This document shows, one piece after another, positions 1 to 7,827 of a stretch of 64,000 bases of DNA. Position numbers and translations under genes: made by a program. Source of the DNA: Aeromicrobium camelliae (GTDB lineage Bacteria > Actinomycetota > Actinomycetes > Propionibacteriales > Nocardioidaceae); NCBI RefSeq assembly GCF_003850045.1, contig NZ_RQJX01000013.1, forward strand, positions 1 to 64,000. Direction: 5' to 3'. The notes under the pieces were generated by a model that had not been told where the DNA came from, did not search any database, and saw only the letters and a list, made by a program, of their open reading frames with translations. Each line of letters starts with the position of its first letter. The first letter of the stretch is position 1.

Positions 1-952
1 AGGTGCCGTCGCGGAAGCGGATTGCGTTGCGTAGGTGGTGCGAGGGGTATCGGCCGTCGTAGCGGGTGGCGAGGATGTTGTCGCGGTCGTCGGTGGTGAG
101 CCGGTACCAGAACGGGTTGCCGCTCTCGGCGAGTGTGCGCAGCACGTTCGCGGGGATCACCCAGTCCTGGTCGGCGCTGATCGCGGGCTGGTCGTCGATC
201 CCGGCCACCGTGGAGGCGGGCACCATGACACCGATCGCCATGTTCGGCGTGCGGGCGGGCTCGTTGTCGGGGTCGATGTGGTCGAGCGCGTCGACGAGCA
301 GGTCGGCGCGGCGCTGATGCAGGGTCCGGTCGTCCTCACTGAGTGACTTCGCGGCGTGGTCGAGGCGCTGATCGATCCCAGCCAGGACATACGAGGGCAG
401 GTTCTCTGCGAACAGGTCGCCGGTGCCGTCCTCATGATGATGAATCGTGACCGACCGTTCGGCGACGACGTCCTCGTACCGCTTCTCGACCTCATCGGGC
501 TCGACGCGGGCGATGAACCGCTTCACCCACCGCCGCAACTCGCCGACGGTGTGCGTGGCCGCATACGCGACGCTGCGTCGGTCGAGCTTTTCGACCGATT
601 GCTCGCGGGTGAGTTTCCATGCGCCGTTCGCGATGACCGAGACGCGAGCGGCGTCGATCTCACCCTCGCCGAACGCCTTCCAGACAGTGGGTAGGTCATC
701 TCGAGCAGTCTCAGCCTCGTGAATCCGACCCGCGGCCTGATGCTCGCTCCAGCCGTTCGCCTGGGCCACCACCGACCGCACCGCGGCCAGAGCAAGGTCG
801 CGCTGCTGCGGCTCGACCTCCCGCTCAATCCGCGCCGTCTCGGCGTCGAGGAACTTGAGCATCGCAGCCCAGCGTCGGTAGTCCATCTGAGCACTCTCGC
901 GCCGCAGTTCGGCCATGAAGGCCACCTGCGCGTCGGGCGTGCTCTCGATCAT
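1..952 (-). CDS. DUF222/HNH-type endonuclease family protein (partial, C-terminus off window)
   Basis: The reading frame is open from an ATG at 952 leftwards to the window edge, giving 317 residues without a stop. The N-terminal half is helical and charged. It carries the actinobacterial DUF222 (13E12-repeat) pattern: an early stretch around ARVSVIANGAWKLTREQ, then VGELRRWVKRFIARV, then an RRADLLVDALDHI segment. In this family an HNH nuclease domain follows at the C-terminus; here it would lie beyond base 1 and cannot be checked. A TAGATT box 6 nt upstream of the ATG (959-964) suggests a leaderless transcript. These genes are multicopy in actinobacteria and often sit beside repeats, as here. 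Physiological function is unknown. Confidence 0.85.
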   Translation of the reverse strand, partial: MIESTPDAQVAFMAELRRESAQMDYRRWAAMLKFLDAETARIEREVEPQQRDLALAAVRSVVAQANGWSEHQAAGRIHEAETARDDLPTVWKAFGEGEIDAARVSVIANGAWKLTREQSVEKLDRRSVAYAATHTVGELRRWVKRFIARVEPDEVEKRYEDVVAERSVTIHHHEDGTGDLFAENLPSYVLAGIDQRLDHAAKSLSEDDRTLHQRRADLLVDALDHIDPDNEPARTPNMAIGVMVPASTVAGIDDQPAISADQDWVIPANVLRTLAESGNPFWYRLTTDDRDNILATRYDGRYPSHHLRNAIRFRDGT

Positions 953-1011
953 GTTCCCAATCTAGAGAAGGCCACCGACACTTTCCGCATCTTGTGCACA
1001 GCCCCTGATCG

Positions 1012-1177
1012 GGTGGTCGAGTAGGAGGTCGCTCAGCGACCGACATGGAGCCATCGCAAGAGGGGCGTAGCCGCGATGGAGCGAGCCCACGTCACCCCAC
1101 TGGTCTCGCTCCGTGGCGGCTACGCCCCCGTTGCCACGGCTCCATTGGCCCTCGTCCCTCGGGCCTACTCGACCACC
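1012..1177. repeat. Long imperfect inverted-repeat element
   Basis: Outer arms GGTGGTCGAGTAGG (1012-1025) and CCTACTCGACCACC (1164-1177) are perfect inverted copies. Inner arms of 41 nt (1045-1085 and 1105-1145) pair almost completely around a 19-nt loop, and several differences look compensatory. A partial third copy of the terminal motif (ACTCGACCAACTACG) begins near 1199. The element fills the non-coding gap between the DUF222-type gene and the VOC gene. It looks like a REP/MITE-type palindromic intergenic element. No other full copy was noticed in the window. Confidence 0.7.
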
Positions 1178-1288
1178 TACGTCGGGGGCTTGCCGCTACT
1201 CGACCAACTACGACGGGCCCGCCGCTGTGCGACCGCGCCCGCTCGCTGGTTGCTCGCGGGTGTCGGCGGACGGGGTTAGCGTGAGGGC

Positions 1289-1972
1289 ATGGCTACGGCG
1301 CTGGTGGAATTCAAGGATCTGTGCATTGACGCGGTCGATCCGCATCGCGTCGGTCCGTGGTGGGCGGAGCGGCTCGGGTTGCGGTTCGAGGCGTTCAACC
1401 ACAACGGTGAGGGAGTGCTGCGCGGCGACGATCCGGGCCAGACCATCTGGCTCAATCGCGTCCCCGAGCCCAAGAGCGTCAAGCAGCGCGTCCACCTCGA
1501 CCTGTCCGCGCACGATCTCGAGCCCTTCGCCTCGTCTCCGCAGCTGAGCGAGGACGGCCAGTTCCCGTGGACCGTATTCGAGGACCCGGAGGGCGGCGAG
1601 CTCTGCGTCTTCGTCGTCGAGCCGCACCATCGCACCGGGCTCAAGGACGTGGTGGTGGACGCCGCCGACCCCGAGCGCATCGCCCACTGGTGGGGCGAGG
1701 TGTGGGGCGTGCCCGCCCAGGACGGCGACGGGTACAGTCACCTCGACGGCATCCCCGGAGCGCCGGTGGAATCGTTCGATTTCGTCCCCGTGCCCGAACC
1801 GAAGGCCGTCAAGAACCGTATCCACTGGGACGTGCGGCTGCTTCCGGGAGCGACGCTCGATGACCTCGTCGATCGCGGGGCGACGATCCTGCGGCCTCGT
1901 GACCAAGAGATCCGGTGGACGGTCATGGCCGATCCGGAGGGCAACGAGTTCTGCGTCTTCGAGCGTGCATGA
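1289..1972 (+). CDS. VOC/glyoxalase-like domain protein (tandem domains)
   Basis: This 227-residue protein has two consecutive glyoxalase-like (VOC) modules. The first starts at FKDLCIDAVDP and ends at DPEGGELCVFVVEPHH; the second repeats the plan from LKDVVVDAADP to DPEGNEFCVFERA at the C-terminus. The paired pattern (D-x-x-D-P-x-R followed by WW and a final DPEGxExCVF) matches actinobacterial Glyoxalase_6 proteins. No substrate can be assigned: the family includes metal-dependent lyases, dioxygenases and antibiotic-binding proteins. A TAGCGT box at 1277-1282 lies 6 nt before the ATG, so the message may be leaderless. It is probably soluble and cytoplasmic. Confidence 0.8.
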   Translation: MATALVEFKDLCIDAVDPHRVGPWWAERLGLRFEAFNHNGEGVLRGDDPGQTIWLNRVPEPKSVKQRVHLDLSAHDLEPFASSPQLSEDGQFPWTVFEDPEGGELCVFVVEPHHRTGLKDVVVDAADPERIAHWWGEVWGVPAQDGDGYSHLDGIPGAPVESFDFVPVPEPKAVKNRIHWDVRLLPGATLDDLVDRGATILRPRDQEIRWTVMADPEGNEFCVFERA

Positions 1973-1991
1973 GACGCCCTAGGGTGGGGAC

Positions 1992-3053
1992 GTGCCTGAA
2001 CTCGATCTGTCGGTCGACGTCGTCGACCTCACCGCCGACCTCGTCAATATCGCCTCGGAGAGCCTCCACGAGGCTGATATCGCCGACGCGGTCGAACGGT
2101 CGCTCTCGGTCCTGCCGCACCTGACGGTCCGCCGCGATGGTCACACGCTCGTCGCCGCCACGTCGCTCGGTCGTTCCGAGCGGGTCGTCATCGCCGGGCA
2201 TCTTGACACTGTTCCTGAGAACGGGAACCTGCCGGCGCGCCTCGAGGGGGACACCCTGTGGGGCCTGGGCACCTGCGACATGAAAGGCGGGGTTGCGGTG
2301 GCGCTCAAGCTCGCTGCCGAGCTGAACGCTCCCGTCCGTGACGTGACGTACGTCTTCTACGAAGCCGAGGAGATCGCTGCCGAACACAACGGCCTCGGCC
2401 GCATCGCGCGTGAGCATCCCGAATGGCTCGAGGGCGACTTCGCCATCCTCATGGAGCCCTCCAACGCGGGCGTCGAGGCGGGATGCCAGGGCACGATGCG
2501 AGTCGAGATCCGCACCACCGGCGAGCGGTCGCACTCGGCGCGCTCCTGGATGGGCAGCAACGCGATCCACAAGCTCGCGCCTGCGCTCGCCACGCTCGAC
2601 AGGTACGTCGCCCGCGAGGTCGAGATCGACGGCCTGGTGTACCGCGAAGGTCTCAACGCCGTGGGCGTGCGTGGGGGAGTGAGTGGCAACGTCATCCCCG
2701 ATGACGCCGTGCTGACGGTGAACTTCCGCTTCGCGCCCGACCGCAGCGAGAACGAAGCGCTCGCTCACTTGCGTGAGGTGTTCGAGGGCTTCGACCTCAT
2801 CGTCACCGACTCCGCCCCAGGCGCCCTGCCCGGCCTGGATCGGCCCGCCGCGGCCGCCTTCGTCGAGGCGGTCGGTGGACAGGTCGGCCCGAAGTTCGGC
2901 TGGACCGACGTCGCCAAGTTCACCCTGCTCGGGATCCCGGCCGTCAACTACGGACCCGGCGATCCCTCTTTCGCGCACAAGGCCGACGAGCACGTCCGCG
3001 TCGCCGAGGTGCGTTCCGTGCACGAACGACTGACAAGGTGGTTGACCTCATGA
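1992..3053 (+). CDS. dapE: Succinyl-diaminopimelate desuccinylase
   Basis: An M20-family metallopeptidase of 353 residues. It hydrolyses N-succinyl-LL-diaminopimelate in the lysine/meso-DAP pathway that supplies peptidoglycan precursors. Di-zinc ligands are visible: H70 and D72 in GHLDTVP, D96 in GTCDMKGG, and E126/E127 in the FYEAEE segment. The C-terminal WTDVAKF...FAHKADEHV segment is also typical of actinobacterial DapE. The GTG start is supported by a TAGGGT box at 1980-1985, 6 nt upstream (leaderless pattern). The stop overlaps the next start (ATGA), so it is translationally coupled to the LOG-family gene. Length is normal for the actinobacterial type. Confidence 0.92.
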   Translation: MPELDLSVDVVDLTADLVNIASESLHEADIADAVERSLSVLPHLTVRRDGHTLVAATSLGRSERVVIAGHLDTVPENGNLPARLEGDTLWGLGTCDMKGGVAVALKLAAELNAPVRDVTYVFYEAEEIAAEHNGLGRIAREHPEWLEGDFAILMEPSNAGVEAGCQGTMRVEIRTTGERSHSARSWMGSNAIHKLAPALATLDRYVAREVEIDGLVYREGLNAVGVRGGVSGNVIPDDAVLTVNFRFAPDRSENEALAHLREVFEGFDLIVTDSAPGALPGLDRPAAAAFVEAVGGQVGPKFGWTDVAKFTLLGIPAVNYGPGDPSFAHKADEHVRVAEVRSVHERLTRWLTS

Positions 3054-3781
3054 CCGAGCAGCGGCCCTCGGAGTACCGGCGCGGTCCGATGCGCCTGCGA
3101 CGCGACCAGGTGCCCGACTCGACGACGGATCAGCGGTTGCTGGACCACCGCGGTCCGCATGACTGGGTCCACACCGATCCCTGGCGAGTCCTGCGGATCC
3201 AGGCGGAGTTCGTCGAAGGCTTCGGCGGCCTGGCCGAGCTCGGCAAGTCGGTCGCGATCTTCGGTTCCGCCCGCACCGCCCCCGACGCTCCGATGTACGA
3301 GGCCGCGCGCCGCATCGCTCACCGTCTCTGCGAGGAGGGATACGGCGTCATCACCGGCGGCGGCCCGGGGATCATGGAGGCGGCCAACCGGGGCGCGAGC
3401 GAGTGCGGCGGCGTGTCCGTGGGCCTGGGCATCGAACTGCCGCACGAGCAGAGTCTCAACGACTGGGTCGACATCGGCATCAACTTCCGGTACTTCTTCG
3501 TGCGCAAGACGATGTTCGTGAAGTACTCGCAGGGGTACATCGTCATGCCCGGCGGTTTCGGCACGATGGACGAGCTGTTCGAGGCGCTGACCCTCTCGCA
3601 GACCGGCAAGATCACCACCTTCCCCATCGTGCTGTTCGGCACCGAGTACTGGGGTGGCCTCATGGACTGGCTCCGCACCACGATGCTGCCCGCCGGAATG
3701 ATGGTGCAGGAGGACCTCGACCGCATCCACGTCACCGACGACGTGGAGGACGCGGTGCGTTGGTTCGTCGAGAAGGACTGA
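3050..3781 (+). CDS. LOG-family protein (TIGR00730, Rossmann fold nucleotide phosphoribohydrolase-like)
   Basis: This 243-residue protein carries the LOG signatures GGGPGIMEAANRGA and PGGFGTMDELFE. In characterised relatives these form the nucleotide-binding and catalytic site of cytokinin riboside 5'-monophosphate phosphoribohydrolase. The N-terminus before the Rossmann core is about 55 residues longer than in short LOGs, as in actinobacterial versions. The ATG at 3050 was chosen because it forms an ATGA overlap with the dapE stop; a GTG at 3038 is also in frame. A LOG gene near dapE and tag is a recurrent actinobacterial arrangement. The true substrate in this organism is unproven. Confidence 0.87.
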   Translation: MTEQRPSEYRRGPMRLRRDQVPDSTTDQRLLDHRGPHDWVHTDPWRVLRIQAEFVEGFGGLAELGKSVAIFGSARTAPDAPMYEAARRIAHRLCEEGYGVITGGGPGIMEAANRGASECGGVSVGLGIELPHEQSLNDWVDIGINFRYFFVRKTMFVKYSQGYIVMPGGFGTMDELFEALTLSQTGKITTFPIVLFGTEYWGGLMDWLRTTMLPAGMMVQEDLDRIHVTDDVEDAVRWFVEKD

Positions 3782-3785
3782 CGCG

Positions 3786-4343
3786 GTGGAGGTGCGGTGC
3801 GCCTGGGCGACGGACGTCGATCCGCTCATGCGCGAGTATCACGACACCGAGTGGGGCCGCGAACTTCACGGTGACGTCGCCCTGTTCGAGCGGCTCAGCT
3901 TGGAGGCGTTCCAGTCCGGACTGAGCTGGTCGATCATCCTGCGCAAGCGCGAGGCGTTCCGTGCTGCCTTCGCGGGTTTCGACCCGGCCGCCGTGGCGGC
4001 GTTCGGCGCCACTGACATCGAGCGACTGATGGAGGACGCCGGAATCGTGCGCAACCGGCGCAAGATCGAGGCCACCGTGGCCAATGCCCGTGCGGTCGTG
4101 GAGCTGGACGGTGGACTCGATGCGTTGATCTGGGCGTTCCGCCCCGCCTCCCATCCAGCGCCGCGGACGATGGCCGAGGTGCCGGCGGTGACGGTGGAGT
4201 CCACCGCGCTCGCCAAGGAGCTCAAACGTCGCGGTTTCGCCTTCGTGGGGCCGACCACCGCCTATGCGCTCATGCAGGCCACCGGCATGGTCAACGACCA
4301 CCTCGCCGACTGCGTCGCGCGTCCCATCGGACGCGCCGACTGA
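3786..4343 (+). CDS. tag: DNA-3-methyladenine glycosylase I
   Basis: A base-excision repair glycosylase of 185 residues that removes 3-methyladenine from alkylated DNA. Family marks are the N-terminal CAWATDVDPLMREYHDTEWG, and the SGLSW segment with IIL(R)KREAFR. The C-terminal GMVNDHLADC supplies the His and Cys that, with the N-terminal Cys and His, bind the structural zinc of Tag proteins. The GTG start lies 4 nt after the LOG stop, so this is the third gene of a dapE-LOG-tag operon. Length is normal. It acts on chromosomal DNA in the cytoplasm. Confidence 0.93.
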   Translation: MEVRCAWATDVDPLMREYHDTEWGRELHGDVALFERLSLEAFQSGLSWSIILRKREAFRAAFAGFDPAAVAAFGATDIERLMEDAGIVRNRRKIEATVANARAVVELDGGLDALIWAFRPASHPAPRTMAEVPAVTVESTALAKELKRRGFAFVGPTTAYALMQATGMVNDHLADCVARPIGRAD

Positions 4344-4455
4344 CCGTTCCAGGGACAAACGTGGACGGGTCTGTCGCCTCGTGTCGGTGCGATAGGCGAT
4401 AATGGACAGGCACGGCGGGCGCCATCGCCCGTCGTCCACGACGAGAGGGGAACAG

Positions 4456-4617
4456 ATGGCGGCGATGAAGCCTCGGACCGGCGACGGACCGATGGAGGTC
4501 ACCAAGGAAGGACGCTGCATCGTCATGCGCGTCCCGCTCGAGGGTGGCGGACGACTTGTCGTCGAGCTGACCAACGAGGAAGCAGAGACACTCGGCGAAG
4601 CTCTCAAGGCTGTCTGA
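4456..4617 (+). CDS. DUF3117 small protein
   Basis: A 53-residue protein, nearly invariant across actinobacteria, starting MAAMKPRTGDGPMEVTKEG and ending in an acidic helix (NEEAETLGEALKAV). The ATG at 4456 follows a good Shine-Dalgarno (GAGAGGGGAAC); upstream in-frame extensions are not conserved in the family. The function is unknown. It is small, soluble and without Cys-based metal motifs beyond one Cys. A GATAAT hexamer at 4398-4403 could be a -10 box, but no convincing -35 was found. The position after tag matches the conserved actinobacterial order. Confidence 0.9.
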   Translation: MAAMKPRTGDGPMEVTKEGRCIVMRVPLEGGGRLVVELTNEEAETLGEALKAV

Positions 4618-4621
4618 GCAC

Positions 4622-4963
4622 GTGTTCGGACTCTCGGTGCGCTGGTCGTTGACCAGCGCACCTGCGGGTGCCCTGGAGAAGCTCAGGGCCTATGTGGAGG
4701 ACGAGTCCTTCACGCGCTTCGCCAACCTCCCCGGGCTGCGCTTCAAGACATGGCGCGCCCGCGAGGGGGAGTGGTTCGAGGGGACCTACGTTTTCGTCTC
4801 GGCCGAGGCGCGCCAGGAGTTCCAGAACGAGTTCACGGCCGCCGCCGACCAGGCGCCGGCCACGCTCGCGGTGGGGGTCGCCCCCGTCATCGAGCCCTTC
4901 GAGGTCGTCGCGGTCGTGCGCGGCCCTGCGGGGTTCCGTTCAGCGCCCCGCTTCGAGCAGTAG
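4622..4963 (+). CDS. YdhR-like monooxygenase-fold protein
   Basis: A 113-residue protein with the dimeric ferredoxin-like (alpha/beta barrel) pattern of putative YdhR-type monooxygenases. It opens with a beta strand, then a helix with LEKLRAYVEDESF, then PGLRFKTWRAREGEWFEGTYVFVS, and then an acidic helix EARQEFQNEF. No cofactor motif is visible, which is usual for this superfamily. The GTG start is 4 nt after the DUF3117 stop and no strong Shine-Dalgarno is present, suggesting coupled translation. The assignment rests on overall pattern only and the substrate is unknown. Confidence 0.65.
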   Translation: MFGLSVRWSLTSAPAGALEKLRAYVEDESFTRFANLPGLRFKTWRAREGEWFEGTYVFVSAEARQEFQNEFTAAADQAPATLAVGVAPVIEPFEVVAVVRGPAGFRSAPRFEQ

Positions 4964-4964
4964 G

Positions 4965-5597
4965 TCAGCCCGCGACCTGCACGGCCAACAGGCCGTCGCC
5001 GAGCGGGATGAGGAGGCTGCGCAGCGATTCCTCGTTGCGCACGCGGGTGATGAGATCGCGGATCGCCGTCGTCTGCGGGTCGCGCTGGGCCGGATCGGCG
5101 ACACGGTCGTGCCAGAGGGCGTTATCGAAGACGATGACGCCGCCGGGCCGGACCAGCCGCAGCGCCTCGTCCAGGTACTCGCCGTACTCGACCTTGTCGC
5201 CGTCGACGAACACCAGATCGTAGCCGTGGTCGATGAGCCGGGGGAGTACCTCGAGCGCTGAACCGGTGATGAGCCGGAACCGCTGAGGAGCGATCCCGGC
5301 GGCAGCGAACGCCTCGCGGGCGAGCCGCTGGTGCTCGGCCTCGAAGTCGACCGAGGTCAGGACGCCGTCCGGGGCCATGCCGCGGAGCAGATAGAGGCCC
5401 GAGACGCCGGCACCGGTGCCGATCTCGGCGACGGCCTTGGCCGACACCGAGGCTGCGAGGAAGGACAACGCGGCGCCTGCGCCCGGGCTGACCGGAGTGG
5501 CTCCGAGCCGCTCGCCGTGGGCGCGCGCGCTGGCGGCGTGGTCGTCTTCGGGGTGCAGGTCTTCGGCGAAGGCCAGGCTCGCTGCGGTGGTGATGAT
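4965..5597 (-). CDS. O-methyltransferase (Rv1220c type) with apparent AUC start
   Basis: A class I SAM-dependent methyltransferase of about 210 residues. The SAM-binding motif is [17 protein letters not shown]. Metal/catechol-type residues appear in [15 protein letters not shown] and [13 protein letters not shown], and the C-terminus [13 protein letters not shown] is typical of this family. No ATG, GTG or TTG reaches the conserved N-terminal helix ([13 protein letters not shown]): the nearest, a TTG at 5468, would delete about 43 residues. An ATC at 5597 preceded by GAGGAG is the best start. A CTG at 5630 overlaps a TAGGCT -10-like box (5629-5634), so it should lie upstream of the transcript. 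It is divergent from sigE, as in mycobacteria. Confidence 0.8.
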   Translation of the reverse strand: MITTAASLAFAEDLHPEDDHAASARAHGERLGATPVSPGAGAALSFLAASVSAKAVAEIGTGAGVSGLYLLRGMAPDGVLTSVDFEAEHQRLAREAFAAAGIAPQRFRLITGSALEVLPRLIDHGYDLVFVDGDKVEYGEYLDEALRLVRPGGVIVFDNALWHDRVADPAQRDPQTTAIRDLITRVRNEESLRSLLIPLGDGLLAVQVAG

Positions 5598-5778
5598 GCT
5601 CTCCTCGTCCGAACCGTTGTCGTGCCTCAGCCTAGCGCTTCGTCACTGCGATGCCGGGCCGGACTCGCGGACACAGCGACATCATGAGACACTGTTAGTG
5701 AAGAACGTCACAAGGCGACTGGGCGAACCGTCAGCCGTTTCTGGGGCTCTTCTCAGTATCACGTCCGAGGATCGAGAC

Positions 5779-6330
5779 ATGGAGTCGAACACACAGCGGT
5801 GGGACGAGATCGTCGAAGCGCATTCGGCCCAGGTGTACCGCTTGGCCTACCGCCTCACCGGTAACCGCCAGGACGCCGAGGACCTCATGCAGGACGTCTT
5901 CGTGCGCGTGTTCAACTCGCTCGACAGCTACGAGCCGGGTAACTTCGCCGGTTGGATTCACCGCATCACCACGAACCTGTTCCTCGACAAGGCCCGTAAG
6001 GCACAGCGGCAGAAGACGCTCGCGCTCTTCGACGGCGCCGAGGAGCGGATGCCCAGCGCCGACGTGCTTCCCGAGTACGTGGTGCACGACGCCGGTTTCG
6101 ATCCCGACGTCGAGTCCGCGCTCGCTTCGCTTCCGCGTGAGTTCCGTGTCGCCGTCGTACTCTGCGATGTCGAGGGTCTCAGCTATGAGGAGATCTCCGA
6201 CGTCCTCAACGTCAAGCTGGGAACGGTGCGTTCACGCATCCACCGGGGCAGGGCACAGCTTCGCGCGGCCCTCTCGCACCGAGAGCCGTCGCGCGGCCGC
6301 ACACGCTTCCTGGGTCCCGTCGGCGTGTGA
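5779..6330 (+). CDS. sigE: ECF RNA polymerase sigma factor, SigE-like
   Basis: This 183-residue sigma-70 family ECF factor has a region 2 core of [20 protein letters not shown] and [12 protein letters not shown]. Region 4 has [20 protein letters not shown] and IHRGRAQLR. It directs RNA polymerase to envelope or oxidative stress promoters in relatives. The ATG at 5779 was chosen because GAGG lies 9 nt upstream and homology begins a few residues in; the frame is open much further upstream but without family similarity. The neighbourhood (O-methyltransferase divergent, tatB and mrp downstream) is the mycobacterial sigE locus. The expected anti-sigma factor rseA and protease htrA are not here; a glutaminase follows instead. 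Confidence 0.9.
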   Translation: MESNTQRWDEIVEAHSAQVYRLAYRLTGNRQDAEDLMQDVFVRVFNSLDSYEPGNFAGWIHRITTNLFLDKARKAQRQKTLALFDGAEERMPSADVLPEYVVHDAGFDPDVESALASLPREFRVAVVLCDVEGLSYEEISDVLNVKLGTVRSRIHRGRAQLRAALSHREPSRGRTRFLGPVGV

Positions 6331-6341
6331 GCATAGAGGGC

Positions 6342-7502
6342 ATGGACAGCGACCCCGTTGCCGATGCCCTGACCTCGGTCCTGGACGACCTTCGCGATCA
6401 GGACGACGGCGAACTCGCCGCTGAGAACGCCGTGGACGCGCCGGAGTCGGACCTGTTCGCCCTGGTGCTCGTCGGCCCCTTCGGCGACGTCCATGCTGCC
6501 GGCGACGCCGACCACCGTTTCACCGTGCAGTCGATCTCCAAAGCGTTCGCGTTCGCCCTCGCGCTGCAGTCGCACGGTCGTGACGCCGTGTTCGAGAGAG
6601 TCGGTCTGGAACCGACCGGGGAGCCGTTCCATGCCATCAGCGTCGAGCCGGAGACGGGGCGGCCGGCCAACCCGATGATCAACGCCGGTGCCATCACCAC
6701 GACGTCCATGGCTCCGGGTGGCGACGCCGACGCGAAAGTCGATGCCCTGCTCTCGTTCATGTCCCGGTGCGCGGGACGCGATCTCGCGGTGGACGAGGAC
6801 GTCGCAGCGGCCGAGTCGGAGTCCAGCGATCGCAATCGCGGGCTCGCCTACGTGCTCGCATCCCACGGCGCCCTGGCCTGCCCTGTCGACGTTGCACTCG
6901 ACGCGTACTTCCGCCAGTGCGCCGTACGCGTCGACGCCCGCGACGTCGCCACGATGGCGGCCACCCTCGCCTTCGGTGGCCGCAATCCCGTCACCGGTGA
7001 GCAGGTCATGGACGCGGCGGTCGCTCGCGACGCGGTGTCCGTCATGGCGTCCTGCGGGATGTACGACGCCTCAGGGGAGTGGGCCGCGCGGGTCGGGCTT
7101 CCCGCGAAGAGCGGCGTCTCCGGGGGCATCACCGCCGTCGATCCCTCGGAGTTCGGCGTCGCGGCGTTCAGCCCGAGGCTCGACGCGGTGGGCAACAGCA
7201 CGCGTGGCGTGCGGGCGCTCGAGGAGCTCTCCCATCGCTTCGGGCTCCACATGTTCGCCGACCGCCCCGAGACATCGGCGCCTCTGGTCAATCTCGAACA
7301 CGAGGACGACCGCACGGTGGTGCGCCTCCAAGGGCACATCGGCTTCGGTACAGCCGTGCAGGTGGCGCACCGGATGAGGGAGGAGGCCCGCGAGGGCCGC
7401 GCTGTCGCGCTCGACATGTCCGACGCCGACCGGCTCGATGACGCGTGCGGCACGATCCTGCGCCGCGTCGCCGAGGAACTGTACGCCGAGATCAGCGACT
7501 GA
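6342..7502 (+). CDS. glsA: Glutaminase with C-terminal STAS domain
   Basis: A serine-dependent beta-lactamase-fold glutaminase (glutamine to glutamate plus ammonia) of 386 residues. The catalytic Ser-x-x-Lys is SISK in FTVQSISKAFAF. Other family marks are GRPANPMINAGAI, the SCGMYDASGEWAARVGLPAKSG region (kept as separate SCGMYD and VGLPAKSG motifs) and GGITAVDP. The last ~85 residues form a STAS-like domain (VRLQGHIGFG...ALDMSDADRLDD), as in some actinobacterial glutaminases, suggesting binding or regulatory interactions. The ATG at 6342 has AGAGGG just upstream; a GTG at 6327 would overlap the sigE stop. It probably shares the sigE transcript. Confidence 0.9.
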   Translation: MDSDPVADALTSVLDDLRDQDDGELAAENAVDAPESDLFALVLVGPFGDVHAAGDADHRFTVQSISKAFAFALALQSHGRDAVFERVGLEPTGEPFHAISVEPETGRPANPMINAGAITTTSMAPGGDADAKVDALLSFMSRCAGRDLAVDEDVAAAESESSDRNRGLAYVLASHGALACPVDVALDAYFRQCAVRVDARDVATMAATLAFGGRNPVTGEQVMDAAVARDAVSVMASCGMYDASGEWAARVGLPAKSGVSGGITAVDPSEFGVAAFSPRLDAVGNSTRGVRALEELSHRFGLHMFADRPETSAPLVNLEHEDDRTVVRLQGHIGFGTAVQVAHRMREEAREGRAVALDMSDADRLDDACGTILRRVAEELYAEISD

Positions 7503-7504
7503 GA

Positions 7505-7810
7505 TCAGGTGGCCTCGTCGTCGAACGGCGGGATCTCACCGGGGCGGAGGATGCGCGTCTCCTTCACGGGGGACGGGGTCGTGCCGCTGTCCTCCTCGAG
7601 GAGTTCCCGGACGCTGGCGCGGGGATCGAGGTCGCGCCAGTCGTCACCGATCTCGCGTTGGAGGTCCGACTTGGCGTTGTCGGCCATCTGCTTGACCGTC
7701 CGCACCATCCGTGCGGCCTGGCGGGCGAGCTCTGGCAGCCGGTCCGGGCCGAACACGATCATCGCGACGATGAGGATGACCGCGATCTCCGGCCAACCCA
7801 TTCCGAACAC
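7505..7810 (-). CDS. tatB: Sec-independent protein translocase TatB
   Basis: A 101-residue protein with the TatA/B layout: a single N-terminal membrane helix (MGWPEIAVILIVAMIVFG), the PDRLPELARQAARM hinge/amphipathic helix, and an acidic C-terminal tail. TatB partners TatC in recognising twin-arginine signal peptides. TatB rather than TatA is suggested by the longer tail and the synteny with sigE and mrp. It begins with GTG and ends 2 nt from the converging glutaminase stop. In mycobacteria tatB follows sigE-rseA-htrA on the same strand; here it is inverted relative to sigE. Confidence 0.88.
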   Translation of the reverse strand: MFGMGWPEIAVILIVAMIVFGPDRLPELARQAARMVRTVKQMADNAKSDLQREIGDDWRDLDPRASVRELLEEDSGTTPSPVKETRILRPGEIPPFDDEAT

Positions 7811-7827
7811 GGATCAGGGCCTTGAAA

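Noticed and set aside
5628..5630. CTG start for the O-methyltransferase
   Set aside because: It overlaps the TAGGCT box, so would precede the transcript start; AUC 5597 with GAGGAG preferred.
5416..5778. Upstream extension of sigE
   Set aside because: Region is antisense to the O-methyltransferase and lacks sigma similarity; ATG 5779 has a ribosome site.
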